A stretch of DNA of 64,000 bases from the NCBI RefSeq assembly GCF_004762095.1, contig NZ_SIJH01000005.1, positions 1 to 64,000 on the forward strand. Reading direction: 5' to 3'. A model generated the notes under the pieces. The model was given only the letters and a program-made list of their open reading frames with translations. It was not told the origin of the DNA and did not search any database. This document shows positions 50,681 to 60,868 of this stretch, in pieces (within the stretch, counting starts at the first letter, position 1; each line of letters opens with the position of its first letter). Made by a program: the position numbers and the translations under genes. Origin of the DNA: Tabrizicola caldifontis (GTDB taxonomy: Bacteria; Pseudomonadota; Alphaproteobacteria; Rhodobacterales; Rhodobacteraceae).

Positions 50681-50695
50681 GTTCCCTTTTCGTGC
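50681..50695 (+). promoter_or_regulatory. Possible degenerate SOS box of ruvC
   Basis: GTTC-N7-GTGC, one base off the LexA consensus GTTC-N7-GTTC, 35 bp before ruvC. ruvC is a usual SOS target. The rest of the 311-bp gap holds the DUF1127 leader and no other gene. Confidence 0.4.
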
Positions 50696-50729
50696 TAGCC
50701 CTTGTGGCGAGGCAAGGGACAGGACCAAG

Positions 50730-51239
50730 ATGCGGGTCATCGGCATCGATCCGGGGCTTAGAAACCTGGGGTGGGGTGTGATCGACGTGGCAGGCTCGCG
50801 GCTGATCCACGTCGCCAACGGGATCTGCCATTCCGACGGCGGTGATGGCGAACTGGCGGTGCGGCTGCTGTCGCTGCATGCCCAGCTGACCGAGGTGCTG
50901 CGGCTCTGGCAGCCCGAGGCGGCGGCAGTGGAACATACCTTCGTCAACAAGGACGCGGTGGCGACGCTGAAGCTGGGCCAGGCGCGGGGGATCGCCCTAC
51001 TGGCACCGGCTCAGTTCGGGCTGAGCGTCGGGGAATATGCGCCAAATGCAGTGAAGAAGACGGTGGTGGGCGTAGGGCATGCGGCGAAGGTGCAGGTCGA
51101 TCATATGGTGCGGCTGCATCTGCCGGGCGTGAAGGTCGCGGGGCCGGATGCGGCCGATGCGCTGGCGGTGGCGATCTGCCATGCGCATCATCTGCAGTCG
51201 TCGGGCCGCCTGGCTGCCGCGCTGAGGGCTGCCGAATGA
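50730..51239 (+). CDS. ruvC: Crossover junction endodeoxyribonuclease RuvC
   Basis: Cuts Holliday junctions after RuvAB migration. The 169-aa RNase H-fold nuclease has catalytic Asp7 (GIDPGL), Glu in EHTFVNKD (about residue 68), and Asp in GPDAADALA (about 138-143). ATG at 50730 gives the family start Met-Arg-Val-Ile-Gly-Ile-Asp-Pro-Gly. The start of ruvA overlaps its stop as ATGA. The SOS box candidate lies before it. Confidence 0.96.
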   Translation: MRVIGIDPGLRNLGWGVIDVAGSRLIHVANGICHSDGGDGELAVRLLSLHAQLTEVLRLWQPEAAAVEHTFVNKDAVATLKLGQARGIALLAPAQFGLSVGEYAPNAVKKTVVGVGHAAKVQVDHMVRLHLPGVKVAGPDAADALAVAICHAHHLQSSGRLAAALRAAE

Positions 51240-51910
51240 TCGGGCGGATCTCGGGCCGGCTGGACTGGCGGGGGCCGGACCATGTGCTGATCGACGTGCG
51301 CGGGGTGGGCTATATCGTCCATGTCAGCGACCGCACGCTGGCCGCCCTTCCGGGGGTGGGTGAGGCGGTCAGCCTTTATACCGATCTGCTGGTGCGCGAG
51401 GATCTGTTGCAGCTCTTCGGCTTTCCGACGCTTCTGGAAAAGGAATGGCATCGGCTGTTGATGACGGTGCAGGGGGTGGGGGCGAAGGCCTCGATGGCCA
51501 TTTTGGGCACGCTGGGCGCGGAAGGCGTTGGCCGTGCAATCACGCTGGGCGACGCGCGGGCGGTTCAGGCGGCGCCGGGGGTCGGACCGAAGCTTGCCCA
51601 GCGGATCATCCTGGAACTGAAGGCCAAGGCGCCGGGCATCATGGCCTCGGGCGCGGGGCTGTCGGTTGACGCCGGTGCCGCAGAGGTCGTGCTTGTGGAA
51701 AGCGCGCCCGCACCGAAGACGCCCGCACGGACGGATGAGGCGGCCTCGCGCCGCGCGACGGCCTCGGCCGATGCACTGTCGGCGCTGGTGAACCTGGGCT
51801 ACGGGCAGGGCGACGCGGCGCAGGCGGTGGCGACGGTCGCGGGCGACCTGCCCGACGGTGACGCGGCGGCCTTGATCCGGGCCGCGCTGAAACTTCTGGC
51901 GCCGAAATGA
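51236..51910 (+). CDS. ruvA: Holliday junction branch migration protein RuvA
   Basis: Binds Holliday junctions and loads RuvB. The 224-aa protein has the OB domain ([11 protein letters not shown], about residues 1-60), two HhH motifs (about 70-140, with [11 protein letters not shown] and [12 protein letters not shown]) and a C-terminal domain (about 160-224). The linker (about 145-170) is longer than in E. coli. It overlaps ruvC by 4 bp and ruvB by 4 bp. Confidence 0.96.
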   Translation: MIGRISGRLDWRGPDHVLIDVRGVGYIVHVSDRTLAALPGVGEAVSLYTDLLVREDLLQLFGFPTLLEKEWHRLLMTVQGVGAKASMAILGTLGAEGVGRAITLGDARAVQAAPGVGPKLAQRIILELKAKAPGIMASGAGLSVDAGAAEVVLVESAPAPKTPARTDEAASRRATASADALSALVNLGYGQGDAAQAVATVAGDLPDGDAAALIRAALKLLAPK

Positions 51911-52935
51911 CCCCTGACCCCACGCTGCGACCCGACCGGCTACCCGAGGATACCGACAAGGCGCTGCGGCCGCAGATGCTGGACGACTTCATCGGCCAGG
52001 CCGAGGCGCGGGCGAACCTGAGAGTCTTCATCGAAAGCGCCCGGATGCGCGGCGAGGCGATGGACCACACGCTGTTTCACGGGCCCCCGGGCCTCGGCAA
52101 GACGACGCTGGCGCAGATCATGGCGCGGGAACTGGGGGTGGGGTTCCGCATGACCTCGGGGCCGGTACTGGCGAAACCGGGGGATCTGGCGGCGATCCTG
52201 ACCAATCTGGAGCCGCGCGATGTGCTGTTCATCGACGAAATCCATCGGCTGTCCCCGGTGGTGGAGGAGGTGCTTTATCCCGCGCTGGAGGATTTCGCGC
52301 TGGATCTGGTGATCGGCGAGGGCCCGGCGGCCCGGACGGTGCGGATCGACCTGCAACCCTTCACGCTGGTCGGCGCGACGACGCGGCTGGGCCTGCTGAC
52401 CACGCCGCTCCGCGACCGGTTCGGCATCCCGACGCGGCTGGAATTCTATTCCGAGGTCGAGCTTTACGAGATCGTCGCCCGGGGTGCCCGGCTGATGGGC
52501 CTGACGGCGGACCCGGAGGGTTGCCGCGAGATCGCCCGCCGCGCGCGGGGAACGCCGCGGATCGCCGGGCGGCTTCTGCGCCGTGTGGCGGATTTCGCGC
52601 TGGTCGAGGCCGGCGGGCGGATCACGCGGGAACTGGCCGACCGGGCGCTGACCCGGCTTCAGGTGGACAATCTGGGGCTGGATGGCGCAGACCGGCGCTA
52701 TCTGACATTGCTGGCCGAGAATTACGGCGGCGGGCCGGTGGGGGTGGAGACGATCGCGGCGGCGCTGAGCGAACCGAGGGATGCGATCGAGGAGGTGATC
52801 GAGCCTTACCTCTTGCAGCAGGGCCTCATCCTGCGCACCCCGCGCGGGCGGTTGCTGGGGGCGAAGGCCTGGCGGCACCTGGGATTGCAGCCGCCCAAGG
52901 CGGCTGGCCAAGCGGATCTGTTCGAAGGAAAATAA
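51907..52935 (+). CDS. ruvB: Holliday junction branch migration ATPase RuvB
   Basis: Hexameric AAA+ motor that drives branch migration with RuvA. The 342-aa chain has Walker [12 protein letters not shown] (about residues 59-69), Walker B LFIDEIH (about 107-113), sensor 1 [10 protein letters not shown] (about 156-165) and the C-terminal winged helix (about 265-335). ATGA overlap with ruvA. All marks are normal. A REP-like hairpin follows in the gap. Confidence 0.97.
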   Translation: MTPDPTLRPDRLPEDTDKALRPQMLDDFIGQAEARANLRVFIESARMRGEAMDHTLFHGPPGLGKTTLAQIMARELGVGFRMTSGPVLAKPGDLAAILTNLEPRDVLFIDEIHRLSPVVEEVLYPALEDFALDLVIGEGPAARTVRIDLQPFTLVGATTRLGLLTTPLRDRFGIPTRLEFYSEVELYEIVARGARLMGLTADPEGCREIARRARGTPRIAGRLLRRVADFALVEAGGRITRELADRALTRLQVDNLGLDGADRRYLTLLAENYGGGPVGVETIAAALSEPRDAIEEVIEPYLLQQGLILRTPRGRLLGAKAWRHLGLQPPKAAGQADLFEGK

Positions 52936-52996
52936 GCAGAGCGCGTCCCGCGCAAGCCCTTCATCTCGTCGGAGGGCGATGCCGCCCTTCTCCTTT

Positions 52997-53024
52997 GGGC
53001 ATGGGGCGTTTTACCCCCATGCCC
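52997..53024. repeat. REP-like hairpin after ruvB
   Basis: GGGCATGGGG/CCCCATGCCC, a perfect 10-bp stem with an 8-nt loop, followed by CCGGAGTATATGGAAAGG of the kind seen in dispersed repeats of Rhodobacteraceae. It lies in the 172-bp gap between ruvB and the next gene and may end the ruv transcript. Confidence 0.6.
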
Positions 53025-53107
53025 CCGGAGTATATGGAAAGGAGCAAGGACTTGTGTCGCAACTCTGCCGGATGCTACCGCAGCCGGGAATACGAAGGAG
53101 GCGGGGC

Positions 53108-53728
53108 ATGGAGCCGGCAGAGGTAGAGGCATTGTTCACCCGCAGCGACGGGGCCTATCTGTTCGCGCGCTGGGGGCGGCCGGTGGTGCCCGTGGTGTTC
53201 GGCGTCGATGATGCGAGTCTGTCGGTCTTCAAGGGGGCCTTCGAGGCGGTAGTGGCGCTGGCAGGGCACAAGATGGCCGAGACCGACCCGGAACTGGGGG
53301 TGAACCTGATGGTCTTTGCCTTCCGCGACTGGGCGGAGCTGCCGGAGGTGCGCGACCTTGGCCGGCTGGTACCGGAACTGCCGGCGCTGGTGGCGCGGCT
53401 GCAGGCGGCGGGGGCGAACCAGTATCGCATCTTCCGCTTTGACGCGGGCGGCGCGATCAGGGCGGCCTTCGTCTTTCTGCGGATGGACGATGCCTTGTCG
53501 GAGATGCCGGCTGAGACCCTGGCGCTGGCCCAGGCGGTGCAGACGATCGTGCTTTGGTCGGATCGGGCTTTCGATGGCAGTTCCCCGCTGGCACGGGTAG
53601 GGGAAAGGGTGATCCTGCGGCCCGAGATCGGCGCGGTGATCCGGGCGGGATATGATCCGGTGTTGCCCGCCGTGGCGCGGGACGCGAGCCATGCGCTGCG
53701 GCTGGCGGCGCGGTGCCGGCTGGGCTAG
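53108..53728 (+). CDS. Conserved hypothetical protein between ruvB and ybgC (206 aa)
   Basis: A soluble 206-aa protein with no signal peptide or membrane helix and no named motif. Mixed alpha/beta composition with many hydrophobic blocks; the segment FRDWAELPEVRDLGRLVPELP (about residues 73-93, one part shown) is helical. ATG at 53108 follows GGAGGCGGGGC. It lies between the ruv and tol operons and ends 28 bp before ybgC, so it may be co-transcribed with the tol group. Function unknown. Confidence 0.7.
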   Translation: MEPAEVEALFTRSDGAYLFARWGRPVVPVVFGVDDASLSVFKGAFEAVVALAGHKMAETDPELGVNLMVFAFRDWAELPEVRDLGRLVPELPALVARLQAAGANQYRIFRFDAGGAIRAAFVFLRMDDALSEMPAETLALAQAVQTIVLWSDRAFDGSSPLARVGERVILRPEIGAVIRAGYDPVLPAVARDASHALRLAARCRLG

Positions 53729-53756
53729 GCTGGCCCCGAGGCCGTTCGGAGAGCCC

Positions 53757-54161
53757 ATGACCCCGCACCAGTTCCGCACCCGCGTCTATTATGAAGACAC
53801 CGACCTCGCGGGCATCGTCTATTATGCGAACTACCTGAAGTTCATCGAGCGTGCCCGGACGGAATGGGTGGCGTCGCTGGGCGTAGACCAGATGGCGCTG
53901 AAGGCGCGCGACGGGATCGTCTTTGCCGTGCGGCGGGTTGAGGCAGATTTCCTGCGTCCCGCCCGCTTCGGCGACGATCTTCTTGTCGAGACCACGTTGA
54001 CCGCGCTGGGCGGGGCCAGGATCGGGCTGGAACAGCTGATCACGCGCGCAGGCGAGCGGCTGTTCGTGGCGCAGGTCACCCTGGTCTGCCTGACAGAGGA
54101 CGGCCATGCCGCGCGGCTGCCAGCTGAGGTGCGGGCAAGGCTGGCGGGGCCGGTGCACTGA
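53757..54161 (+). CDS. ybgC: Acyl-CoA thioesterase YbgC of the Tol-Pal operon
   Basis: Hot-dog thioesterase with preference for short-chain or acyl-ACP substrates, encoded with Tol-Pal. The 134-aa protein has YYEDTDLAGIVYYANYLKF (about residues 11-29) with the catalytic Asp. CGGAGAG stands before the ATG. It begins the Tol-Pal group; a 209-bp gap to tolQ suggests tolQ has its own promoter. Confidence 0.93.
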   Translation: MTPHQFRTRVYYEDTDLAGIVYYANYLKFIERARTEWVASLGVDQMALKARDGIVFAVRRVEADFLRPARFGDDLLVETTLTALGGARIGLEQLITRAGERLFVAQVTLVCLTEDGHAARLPAEVRARLAGPVH

Positions 54162-54370
54162 ACCGGACACGGTGGGGCGTCGTTGATGGCGCCACCCCTC
54201 GCCGCCGAGGCGCCTGTGCCGCGCGAGCAGGAAACCCGGCCAGCAGCATCCGCCCTCACCGGGCGGCGAATCCTTGCTGCCCACACCATTGTGTTGGCAA
54301 AGCCCTTCCAATCTTGATACAAACTCGGCTAACGGCGCTGGGAAACGGCCCGATCAACAAGAGCAGGCGT

Positions 54371-55066
54371 ATGGACACCAACACCCTTGCGATGGCGCAG
54401 GAGATCGATTTCTCCATGGTCGCCCTCTTTGCCCGTGCCACCTTCACGGTGAAGCTGGTCATGATCGCCTTGCTGATCATGTCCTTCTGGTCCTGGGCGA
54501 TCATCATCCAGAAGCACATCCAGTTCCGCCGCGCGCGGGGTGAGGCGACGATTTTCGATCGGGCCTTCTGGTCGGGCGAGCCGCTGGACGAGCTGTTCGA
54601 GAGGATCGGGCCAGACCCGCAGGGCCAGTCGGAAAAGATCTTCGCCGCCGGAATGCTGGAATGGCGCCGCAGCCACAAGCAGGACGGCGGGCTGATCGCA
54701 GGTGCGCAGGCGCGGATCGACCGGGCGATGAACGTGGCCATCGCGCGGGAAAGCGAAGAGCTGAACCGTGGTCTCAGCTTCCTGGCCACCACGGGGTCCA
54801 CCGCACCCTTCATCGGCCTGTTCGGGACGGTCTGGGGGATCAAGCACAGTTTCGAGCAGATCGCCATCAGCCAGAACACCAACCTGGCCGTGGTGGCCCC
54901 GGGTATCGCCGAGGCGCTTCTGGCCACGGGCATCGGCCTGGTGGCCGCGATTCCGGCGGTGGTTTTCTACAACAAGCTGAATGCCGACAGCGAGCGGATC
55001 GTGGGCGGCTACGAAAGCTTTGCCGACGAATTCGCGACGATCCTGTCGCGCCAGCTGGATTCCTGA
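54371..55066 (+). CDS. tolQ: Tol-Pal system protein TolQ
   Basis: Inner-membrane motor stator that, with TolR, uses proton flow to energise TolA. The 231-aa chain has three membrane helices: about residues 17-38, 136-158 and 170-190 (STAPFIGLFGTVWGI is the signature at the second). ATG at 54371 with AGGCG before it is chosen; the longer frame to 54314 adds 19 residues that do not match. tolR begins 3 bp after the stop. Confidence 0.95.
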   Translation: MDTNTLAMAQEIDFSMVALFARATFTVKLVMIALLIMSFWSWAIIIQKHIQFRRARGEATIFDRAFWSGEPLDELFERIGPDPQGQSEKIFAAGMLEWRRSHKQDGGLIAGAQARIDRAMNVAIARESEELNRGLSFLATTGSTAPFIGLFGTVWGIKHSFEQIAISQNTNLAVVAPGIAEALLATGIGLVAAIPAVVFYNKLNADSERIVGGYESFADEFATILSRQLDS

Positions 55067-55069
55067 GCC

Positions 55070-55576
55070 GTGGGCGCCGGGGTCATCAAATCGGCCGGTG
55101 GTGGTGGCCGGCGCGTCAGGCGTCGCGGCCGGTCGGCCGCGATGAGCGAGATCAACGTCACGCCCTTTGTGGATGTGATGTTGGTTCTACTGATCATCTT
55201 CATGGTGGCAGCACCGATGCTGACGGTAGGCGTGCCTGTGGAACTGCCGAAGACGGCTGCAGGTGCCTTGCCGACGGAACAGGAGGAACCGCTGACCGTC
55301 TCCATCACGGCGGACGGGCGCATAGCGATCCAGACGACCGAGGTGGCCGATGTCGAGATGATCCCGAAACTGCGGGCGATCGCGGCCGAGCGGACCTCGA
55401 AGAAGGTGTTCCTGCGGGCTGACGGGTCGATTCCCTACGAACGGGTGGCGCAGGTGATGGGGGCGCTGAACGCGGGCGGCTTCAACGAGATCGGTCTGGT
55501 GACCGACGCGCAGGGGCCAAGCTTTGGCGGCGGGGCCGCGTCTGATGCTGCGGGCGACGCGGGATCGGGCGGCTAG
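55070..55576 (+). CDS. tolR: Tol-Pal system protein TolR
   Basis: ExbD/TolR protein with one helix (about residues 37-58, VDVMLVLLIIFMVAAP) carrying the proton-relay Asp in its first turn, and a periplasmic domain (about 65-150). The 168-aa length is usual. Start is GTG at 55070. The MSEINVTPFVD motif begins at residue 25, so a later ATG could be used, but the basic N-terminus is coded. It is followed 8 bp later by tolA. Confidence 0.94.
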   Translation: MGAGVIKSAGGGGRRVRRRGRSAAMSEINVTPFVDVMLVLLIIFMVAAPMLTVGVPVELPKTAAGALPTEQEEPLTVSITADGRIAIQTTEVADVEMIPKLRAIAAERTSKKVFLRADGSIPYERVAQVMGALNAGGFNEIGLVTDAQGPSFGGGAASDAAGDAGSGG

Positions 55577-55584
55577 GGCGCGGG

Positions 55585-56715
55585 ATGCAGACGGGAACGA
55601 TCTATTCGGGGATCGGACATGCAGGGGTGATCCTCTGGGTCCTGGTCGGGGATTGGCTGTTCGCGCCGAAACCCGCCGAAGAGATCATTGCGACGCAGGT
55701 CTCGATCCTGACCAGCGCCGAATTTGCGGCCCTTCAGGCAGCGGCGACGCCAGATCCCGTGGAAGAGCCGGCCCCGGTGCGACCGCAGGCACGGCCCGAT
55801 CCGCAGCCGGCGCCAGAGCCCGAACCCGCACCCCCGCCTGCCCCGGAGCCTGCCCCGCAGCCGGCGCCCGAACCCGTGCCAGAGCCGGAACCAGAGCCTG
55901 CCCCCAGCGATGCCGTGCAGGCTGAAGTGGAGCAGCCGCTGCCCTCGCCCTCGACCGAGATCCAGCCCGCGCCGCGTGCGGCCGAGATCGTGGCGCCAAG
56001 CCCGGTCGAGGTGCAGCCGGAGGTGCCGACTTCGGACACGCCGACGCCCGCCGTCAGCGACCAGCCGGCCGAGGCCGAGGTCGTGCAGGAAACCCCTGCC
56101 GAGGAAACCGCGCCCGAGGTAACCGGCGACGTTCTGCTGACCGAGGCGAATCGCGACCAGACGGCGGCGACGGGTATGACCACCTCGATCCGGCCTCGCG
56201 CCAAGCCCGAGCGTCTTGCGCCCCCGCAGCCCGAGCCGGAGGTGGCGGCCGCCGCGCCACCGCGCGAGACGCCGCAGGAACAGCCGGTCGACAACCAGGC
56301 AACCGAGGATGCGATCGCGGCGCTCCTGGCCGAGGCGGCCTCGGAACCGGCGCCGACGCCGGCGCCCACCGGCGGGCAGAACCGTCCCCAGGGGCCACCG
56401 CTGACCGGGGGCGAGATGGGCGACATCTCCAGCGCCATCGCGCGGCGCTGGAACCTTGGCGCTGCGTCGACCGAGGTCCTGCGCAGCATGGTGGTGATCC
56501 GGGTGACCTTCGGGCCGGACGGTCGCCCCACAGATTTCCAGCTCATCGAGTCGAATGGTCCGAACCAGGCGGCGATCGACAACCTGTTCCAGATCGCGCG
56601 GCGGGCGGTGAACCGGACCCACAGCGAAGGCGGCATACCGCTGCCGCCGGACAAGTACGACACCTGGCGCGTGCTGGATCTGGTCTTCGATGCCAACGGG
56701 ATGCGGTTCAGATGA
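55585..56715 (+). CDS. tolA: Tol-Pal system protein TolA
   Basis: Anchors in the inner membrane and reaches across the periplasm to TolB and Pal. The 376-aa chain has a short helix (about residues 9-24), then a Pro/Glu/Ala-rich spacer (about 52-250) with repeats of the type Pro-Glu-Pro, in place of the long helical Lys/Ala spacer of E. coli, and a C-terminal domain (about 285-376, with GEMGDISSAIARRW). The spacer should be an extended rod. ATG at 55585 gives the short cytosolic N-terminus. Confidence 0.9.
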   Translation: MQTGTIYSGIGHAGVILWVLVGDWLFAPKPAEEIIATQVSILTSAEFAALQAAATPDPVEEPAPVRPQARPDPQPAPEPEPAPPPAPEPAPQPAPEPVPEPEPEPAPSDAVQAEVEQPLPSPSTEIQPAPRAAEIVAPSPVEVQPEVPTSDTPTPAVSDQPAEAEVVQETPAEETAPEVTGDVLLTEANRDQTAATGMTTSIRPRAKPERLAPPQPEPEVAAAAPPRETPQEQPVDNQATEDAIAALLAEAASEPAPTPAPTGGQNRPQGPPLTGGEMGDISSAIARRWNLGAASTEVLRSMVVIRVTFGPDGRPTDFQLIESNGPNQAAIDNLFQIARRAVNRTHSEGGIPLPPDKYDTWRVLDLVFDANGMRFR

Positions 56716-56793
56716 TCGTCAGAAGCACTGAAATGTCGCCCAGACGTCCCACTTCTCCCGCATGATCGCGGGCAACGACACGAGAAACGGAGC

Positions 56794-58155
56794 ATGAGGC
56801 CGATGACAGCACCCATGAGAACTGCCTTCCGAACCCTGTTTGCGCTGGTCCTTGGCGTGACGGTCCTTGCGGCCCCGGTCGCGGACCCGGCCATGGCGCA
56901 GAACGCACCGCCGCGCATCGTGATCGGTCCCGGCGTGATCGAGCCGATGCCGATCGCGGTGCCCACCTTCATCGACGAGGGCGGCGCAGGGCAGTATGCG
57001 CGCGACATCACGCGAGTGGTGATTTCCGACCTGACCGGGACGGGCTTCTTCCGCAACATCGGCGAAGAGGCCTACATCAGCCGGATCACCAGTTTCGACG
57101 GCGGGATCGCCTTCGAGGACTGGAAGGCCATCAATGCCCAGGTTCTGGTGACGGGCGCGGTTTCGGTCGCGGGCGACCGGATCACGGTGAAGTTCCGGGC
57201 CTATGACGTGTTCAACGGCACCACGCTGGAGGGTGCGGCGTTGCAATTTGCGGGCACGACCCAGGGCTGGCGGCGCATGGCGCACAAGGTTGCCGATGTC
57301 GTCTATTCCAAGATCACAGGCGAGGGCGGCTATTTCGACAGCCGGGTGGTGTTCGTCAGCGAGTCGGGGCCGAAGAACCAGCGGCTCAAGCGGCTGGCAG
57401 TGATGGATTACGATGGCGCGAACGTCCAGTATCTGACGGACAGCAGCAGCATCGTGCTGGCCCCGCGTTTCTCGCCCACCGGTGACCGCATCCTTTACAC
57501 CAGCTACGAGACCGGTTTCCCCCGGATCACCCTGATGGACGTTGCCACGCTGCGCCGCCAGACGCTGGAAGAACAGCCGGGCACGATGACCTTTGCCCCC
57601 CGCTTCAGCCCCGATGGGCGCACCATCGTCTTCAGTCTGGAACGCGGTGGCAATACCGACATATATGCACTGGACGTGGGCAGCGGCGCCTTGCGGCAGC
57701 TGACGAATGCCCCCTCGATCGAGACGGCGCCAAGCTTCAGCCCCGATGGCAGCCGCATCGTGTTCGAGTCCGACCGGACAGGCACGCCGCAGCTTTACAT
57801 CATGCCGGCCAGCGGCGGCGAAGGCGTGCGGATTTCAGGCGGGCAGGGGCGCTATGGCACCCCGGTCTGGTCGCCGCGCGGCGACCTGATCGCCTTCACC
57901 AAGCAGCATCAGGGCCGCTTCCACATCGGCGTGATGCGCACCGACGGCAGCGAAGAGCGCCTGCTGACGGCCAGCTTCCTGGACGAGGGCCCGACCTGGG
58001 CGCCGAACGGGCGGGTGATCATGTTCACCCGTGAAACCAGCGGCGCAGGCGGGCAGGCCACGCTGTGGTCGGTGGACATCACCGGACGGAACCTGAAGCA
58101 AATCCCGACCGACGGCCCGGCCAGCGATCCGGCCTGGTCGCCGCTTTTGCCCTGA
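56794..58155 (+). CDS. tolB: Tol-Pal system protein TolB
   Basis: Periplasmic beta-propeller that binds Pal and TolA. The 453-aa protein has a signal peptide (to about residue 38, Ala-Met-Ala-Gln), an N-terminal domain (about 45-170), and a C-terminal six-blade propeller of WD40-like PD40 repeats (about 190-450) with [11 protein letters not shown]-type motifs. There are three close ATG starts (56794, 56803, 56815); the first is given, but the second is also plausible. The signal peptide is present in all. Confidence 0.93.
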   Translation: MRPMTAPMRTAFRTLFALVLGVTVLAAPVADPAMAQNAPPRIVIGPGVIEPMPIAVPTFIDEGGAGQYARDITRVVISDLTGTGFFRNIGEEAYISRITSFDGGIAFEDWKAINAQVLVTGAVSVAGDRITVKFRAYDVFNGTTLEGAALQFAGTTQGWRRMAHKVADVVYSKITGEGGYFDSRVVFVSESGPKNQRLKRLAVMDYDGANVQYLTDSSSIVLAPRFSPTGDRILYTSYETGFPRITLMDVATLRRQTLEEQPGTMTFAPRFSPDGRTIVFSLERGGNTDIYALDVGSGALRQLTNAPSIETAPSFSPDGSRIVFESDRTGTPQLYIMPASGGEGVRISGGQGRYGTPVWSPRGDLIAFTKQHQGRFHIGVMRTDGSEERLLTASFLDEGPTWAPNGRVIMFTRETSGAGGQATLWSVDITGRNLKQIPTDGPASDPAWSPLLP

Positions 58156-58237
58156 AACGTGCCGCGCCGCCGGATTCCCACGGCGGCGCAAACCTGATAC
58201 TGTGGCCACAATCGAGCCAACAAGAAGGATGACCTCC

Positions 58238-58765
58238 ATGACCCTTGCCGTGAAATCCCTGCTGCTTGTCGCCGCGCTGGCACTTGCCGCCTGCAAGAAC
58301 CCCGACCGTTACGGTTCCGGCGGCCCCGGTGGCGCTGGCGGCCCGGGCGGCATGGGCGGGATCGACACCACGGGTCTGGGTGATCCGAACAACCCGTCCT
58401 CGATCGCCTATTTCAACCAGCGTGTCGGTGACCGCGTGCTGTTCGCGGTGGACCAGTCCACGCTGAGCCCCGAAGCGAGGCAGATCCTGACGGCGCAGGC
58501 ACAGTGGCTGCTGACCAACACCGGCTATGCCGCGATCATCGAGGGCCATGCCGACGAACAGGGCACGCGTGAATACAACCTGGCGCTGGGCGCGCGGCGC
58601 GCGGCGGCGGTGCAGAACTTCCTGATCAGCCAGGGTGTGCCGGCCAGCCGCCTGCGCACGATCAGCTACGGCAAGGAGCGTCCGATTGCCGTGTGTTCGG
58701 ACGAATCCTGCTATTCGCAGAACCGCCGCGCCGTCACGGTGCTGTCGGCCGGGGCGGGCATGTAA
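58238..58765 (+). CDS. pal: Peptidoglycan-associated lipoprotein Pal
   Basis: Outer-membrane lipoprotein that holds the membrane to peptidoglycan. The 175-aa protein has the lipobox Ala-Leu-Ala-Ala-Cys (Cys19), a Gly-rich linker (about 25-45, Gly-Gly-Pro-Gly repeats) and an OmpA domain (about 65-175, with EGHADEQGTREYN). ATG at 58238 has AAGG 9 nt before it. cpoB begins 3 bp after its stop. Confidence 0.95.
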   Translation: MTLAVKSLLLVAALALAACKNPDRYGSGGPGGAGGPGGMGGIDTTGLGDPNNPSSIAYFNQRVGDRVLFAVDQSTLSPEARQILTAQAQWLLTNTGYAAIIEGHADEQGTREYNLALGARRAAAVQNFLISQGVPASRLRTISYGKERPIAVCSDESCYSQNRRAVTVLSAGAGM

Positions 58766-58768
58766 GCG

Positions 58769-59599
58769 ATGCGCTTCGCTCTGGTCCTGTTCCTTTCGCT
58801 GCTGCCGGTCCTGGGCCATGCCCAGGACCGGACGCAGACGTTGGCCGACATCCGGGCGGAGCTGGCAATGCTCGCGGCCGAATTCAACGCGCTCAAGGCC
58901 GAGCTGGTGACCACCGGCGCGATGACCAGCGGGGCAGCGGGCGGTGATGCGCTGTCGCGGATGGACGCGATCGAGGCGACGCTAGCCCGGCTGACCGCAC
59001 GGGCCGAAGAGGTGGAACTGCGCGTGAACCGGGTGGTGGCGGATGGCACCAACCGGATCGGTGACATCGAATACCGGCTGTGCGAGGTGACGCCGGGCTG
59101 CGATCCGGGCAACCTTGGCGCGACGCCGACCCTTGGGGGAGACACGGGCGCTGCGGTGGCGGCACCGGCCGTGGTGAACCCCGGGGTCAGCACGGGAACG
59201 GGTGGGGCAGAGCTTGCCGTCAGCGAACAGGCGGACTTCGACCGGGCCAAGGAGGTGCTCGGTCAAGGTGACTTTCGCGGTGCTGCAACGCTCTTTGAGA
59301 CCTTTGCCCAATCCTATCCTGGCGGGCCGCTGACTCAGGAGGCGATGTTCCTGCGCGGCGAGGCGCTAAGCCGCCTGGGCGAGACTTCGGCTGCCGCGCG
59401 GGCCTACCTGGACGCATACACCGCGAACCCGACCGGAACCTTCGCCGCGGATTCGGTGCTGAAGCTGGGCGAGGCGCTGGGCGCGCTGGGCCAGGTCGAC
59501 GCCGGATGCCAGACGCTTGCAGCGGTCGGGATCGAGTTTCCGGGCAGCATCCAGGCTTCGCAGGCCAGCGTGGCAATGCAGGGGCTGGGGTGCCGGTAA
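58769..59599 (+). CDS. cpoB: Cell division coordinator CpoB (YbgF)
   Basis: Periplasmic protein linking Tol-Pal to PBP1B during constriction. The 276-aa chain has a signal peptide (about 1-18), an N-terminal coiled-coil segment (about 20-95), a Gly/Ala-rich linker, and TPR repeats (about 150-276). The last 10 bp overlap the tilS GTG. Organisation is the same as in E. coli ybgF. Confidence 0.92.
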   Translation: MRFALVLFLSLLPVLGHAQDRTQTLADIRAELAMLAAEFNALKAELVTTGAMTSGAAGGDALSRMDAIEATLARLTARAEEVELRVNRVVADGTNRIGDIEYRLCEVTPGCDPGNLGATPTLGGDTGAAVAAPAVVNPGVSTGTGGAELAVSEQADFDRAKEVLGQGDFRGAATLFETFAQSYPGGPLTQEAMFLRGEALSRLGETSAAARAYLDAYTANPTGTFAADSVLKLGEALGALGQVDAGCQTLAAVGIEFPGSIQASQASVAMQGLGCR

Positions 59600-60786
59600 G
59601 GACGGAGCGGCTGATCGGGCTGATCCGCGAGCGGTTGCCCGAGGGCCAGACCATCGGCATTGCGCTGTCGGGCGGTGGGGATTCCACCGCCCTTCTGCAT
59701 CTGGCGCTGCGGGCGGGGTTCAGGGTGCGCGCGGTGACAGTGGATCATGGCCTGCGCCCCGAAAGCGCCGCCGAGGCGGCAGCGGTGGGGCGTGATTGCA
59801 CGGCGCTTGGCGTGGCCCATGAGGTGCGGGTCTGGACGCATGGTGAGATACAGGGCAATCTGATGGATGCGGCGCGGCGCGCACGTATGGCACTGATCGC
59901 CGACTGGGCGCGGGGCGCAGGGATTGCCCATGTCGCACTTGGCCATACCCGCGACGATCAGGCCGAGACCTTTCTGATGGGGCTTGCCCGGCAGGCGGGA
60001 ATCGCCGGCCTGTCGGGAATGCGGCGCATCTGGGCCGAGCAGGGGGTCACCTTCCACCGTCCCCTTCTGGACGCAGGACGCGCAGAGCTGCGCGACTGGC
60101 TCTCAGCGCAAGGGATTGCCTGGATCGACGATCCGACCAACGAGAACAACCGGTTCCAGCGGGTCAGGGCACGGGCGGTGCTGGCGGCTCTGGCGCCGCT
60201 CGGGATCACGGCTGAGGGTCTGGCGGGGGTGGCGGGCCATCTGGCTCAGGTGCAGGCGGCGCTGGCGGTGCAGGTGCGCGCGGCAGCCGCACATCTGCGG
60301 GTCGAGGCCGGGGCCTTGCAGGTCGGGCTGGGGCTTTGGGAGGAGCCGGAGGAGGTGCAGCGCCAGGTGCTGGTGGCCGCCCTGCGATGGCTGAACGGAG
60401 CGGATTACGCGCCCCGCGCGGCCGATCTGGCACGTTTCGCTGGCGCCATGCGGGCAGGGCGCGCGGCGACACTGGCCGGGGTACGTTTCACGCGGGGCTG
60501 GCTGTGCCGCGAGGCACGGGTTCTGGGCAGGCCGGTTGCCGTGGGTGAGGTCTGGGACGGGCGTTGGCAGGTGACGGGCCCCGAGGGCGAGGTGCGCTCC
60601 CTGGGCGGCGAAGGGTTGCGGCAGGTGCCCGGCTGGCGGGCGACCGGTCTGCCGCGTGAGGTGCTGGCGGTGACGCCGGCCGTCTGGCGTGGCGACGTGC
60701 TGCATTCCGCACCGCTTGCGGGCTGGCCGAACGGCTGGTCGGCACGTCTTGACGCACCCGAGGGCCTTTTCGGACTCTGCGATTGA
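59590..60786 (+). CDS. tilS: tRNA(Ile)-lysidine synthetase
   Basis: Adds lysine to C34 of the AUA-reading tRNA(Ile). The 398-aa protein has the PP-loop SGGGDS (about residues 25-30), [12 protein letters not shown] (about 118-129) and a C-terminal domain. Start is GTG at 59590, inside the cpoB end, and gives Val-Arg-Thr-Glu-Arg-Leu-Ile start. It is essential in most bacteria. ftsH follows after 82 bp. Confidence 0.94.
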   Translation: MPVRTERLIGLIRERLPEGQTIGIALSGGGDSTALLHLALRAGFRVRAVTVDHGLRPESAAEAAAVGRDCTALGVAHEVRVWTHGEIQGNLMDAARRARMALIADWARGAGIAHVALGHTRDDQAETFLMGLARQAGIAGLSGMRRIWAEQGVTFHRPLLDAGRAELRDWLSAQGIAWIDDPTNENNRFQRVRARAVLAALAPLGITAEGLAGVAGHLAQVQAALAVQVRAAAAHLRVEAGALQVGLGLWEEPEEVQRQVLVAALRWLNGADYAPRAADLARFAGAMRAGRAATLAGVRFTRGWLCREARVLGRPVAVGEVWDGRWQVTGPEGEVRSLGGEGLRQVPGWRATGLPREVLAVTPAVWRGDVLHSAPLAGWPNGWSARLDAPEGLFGLCD

Positions 60787-60868
60787 ACACGGGCGGCAAA
60801 AGCTTATCTTGGGCACAAAGACGGTCCGCGCCCGTTCCGGGCCCCGCGGACAATTGAGGAGATGCCTT

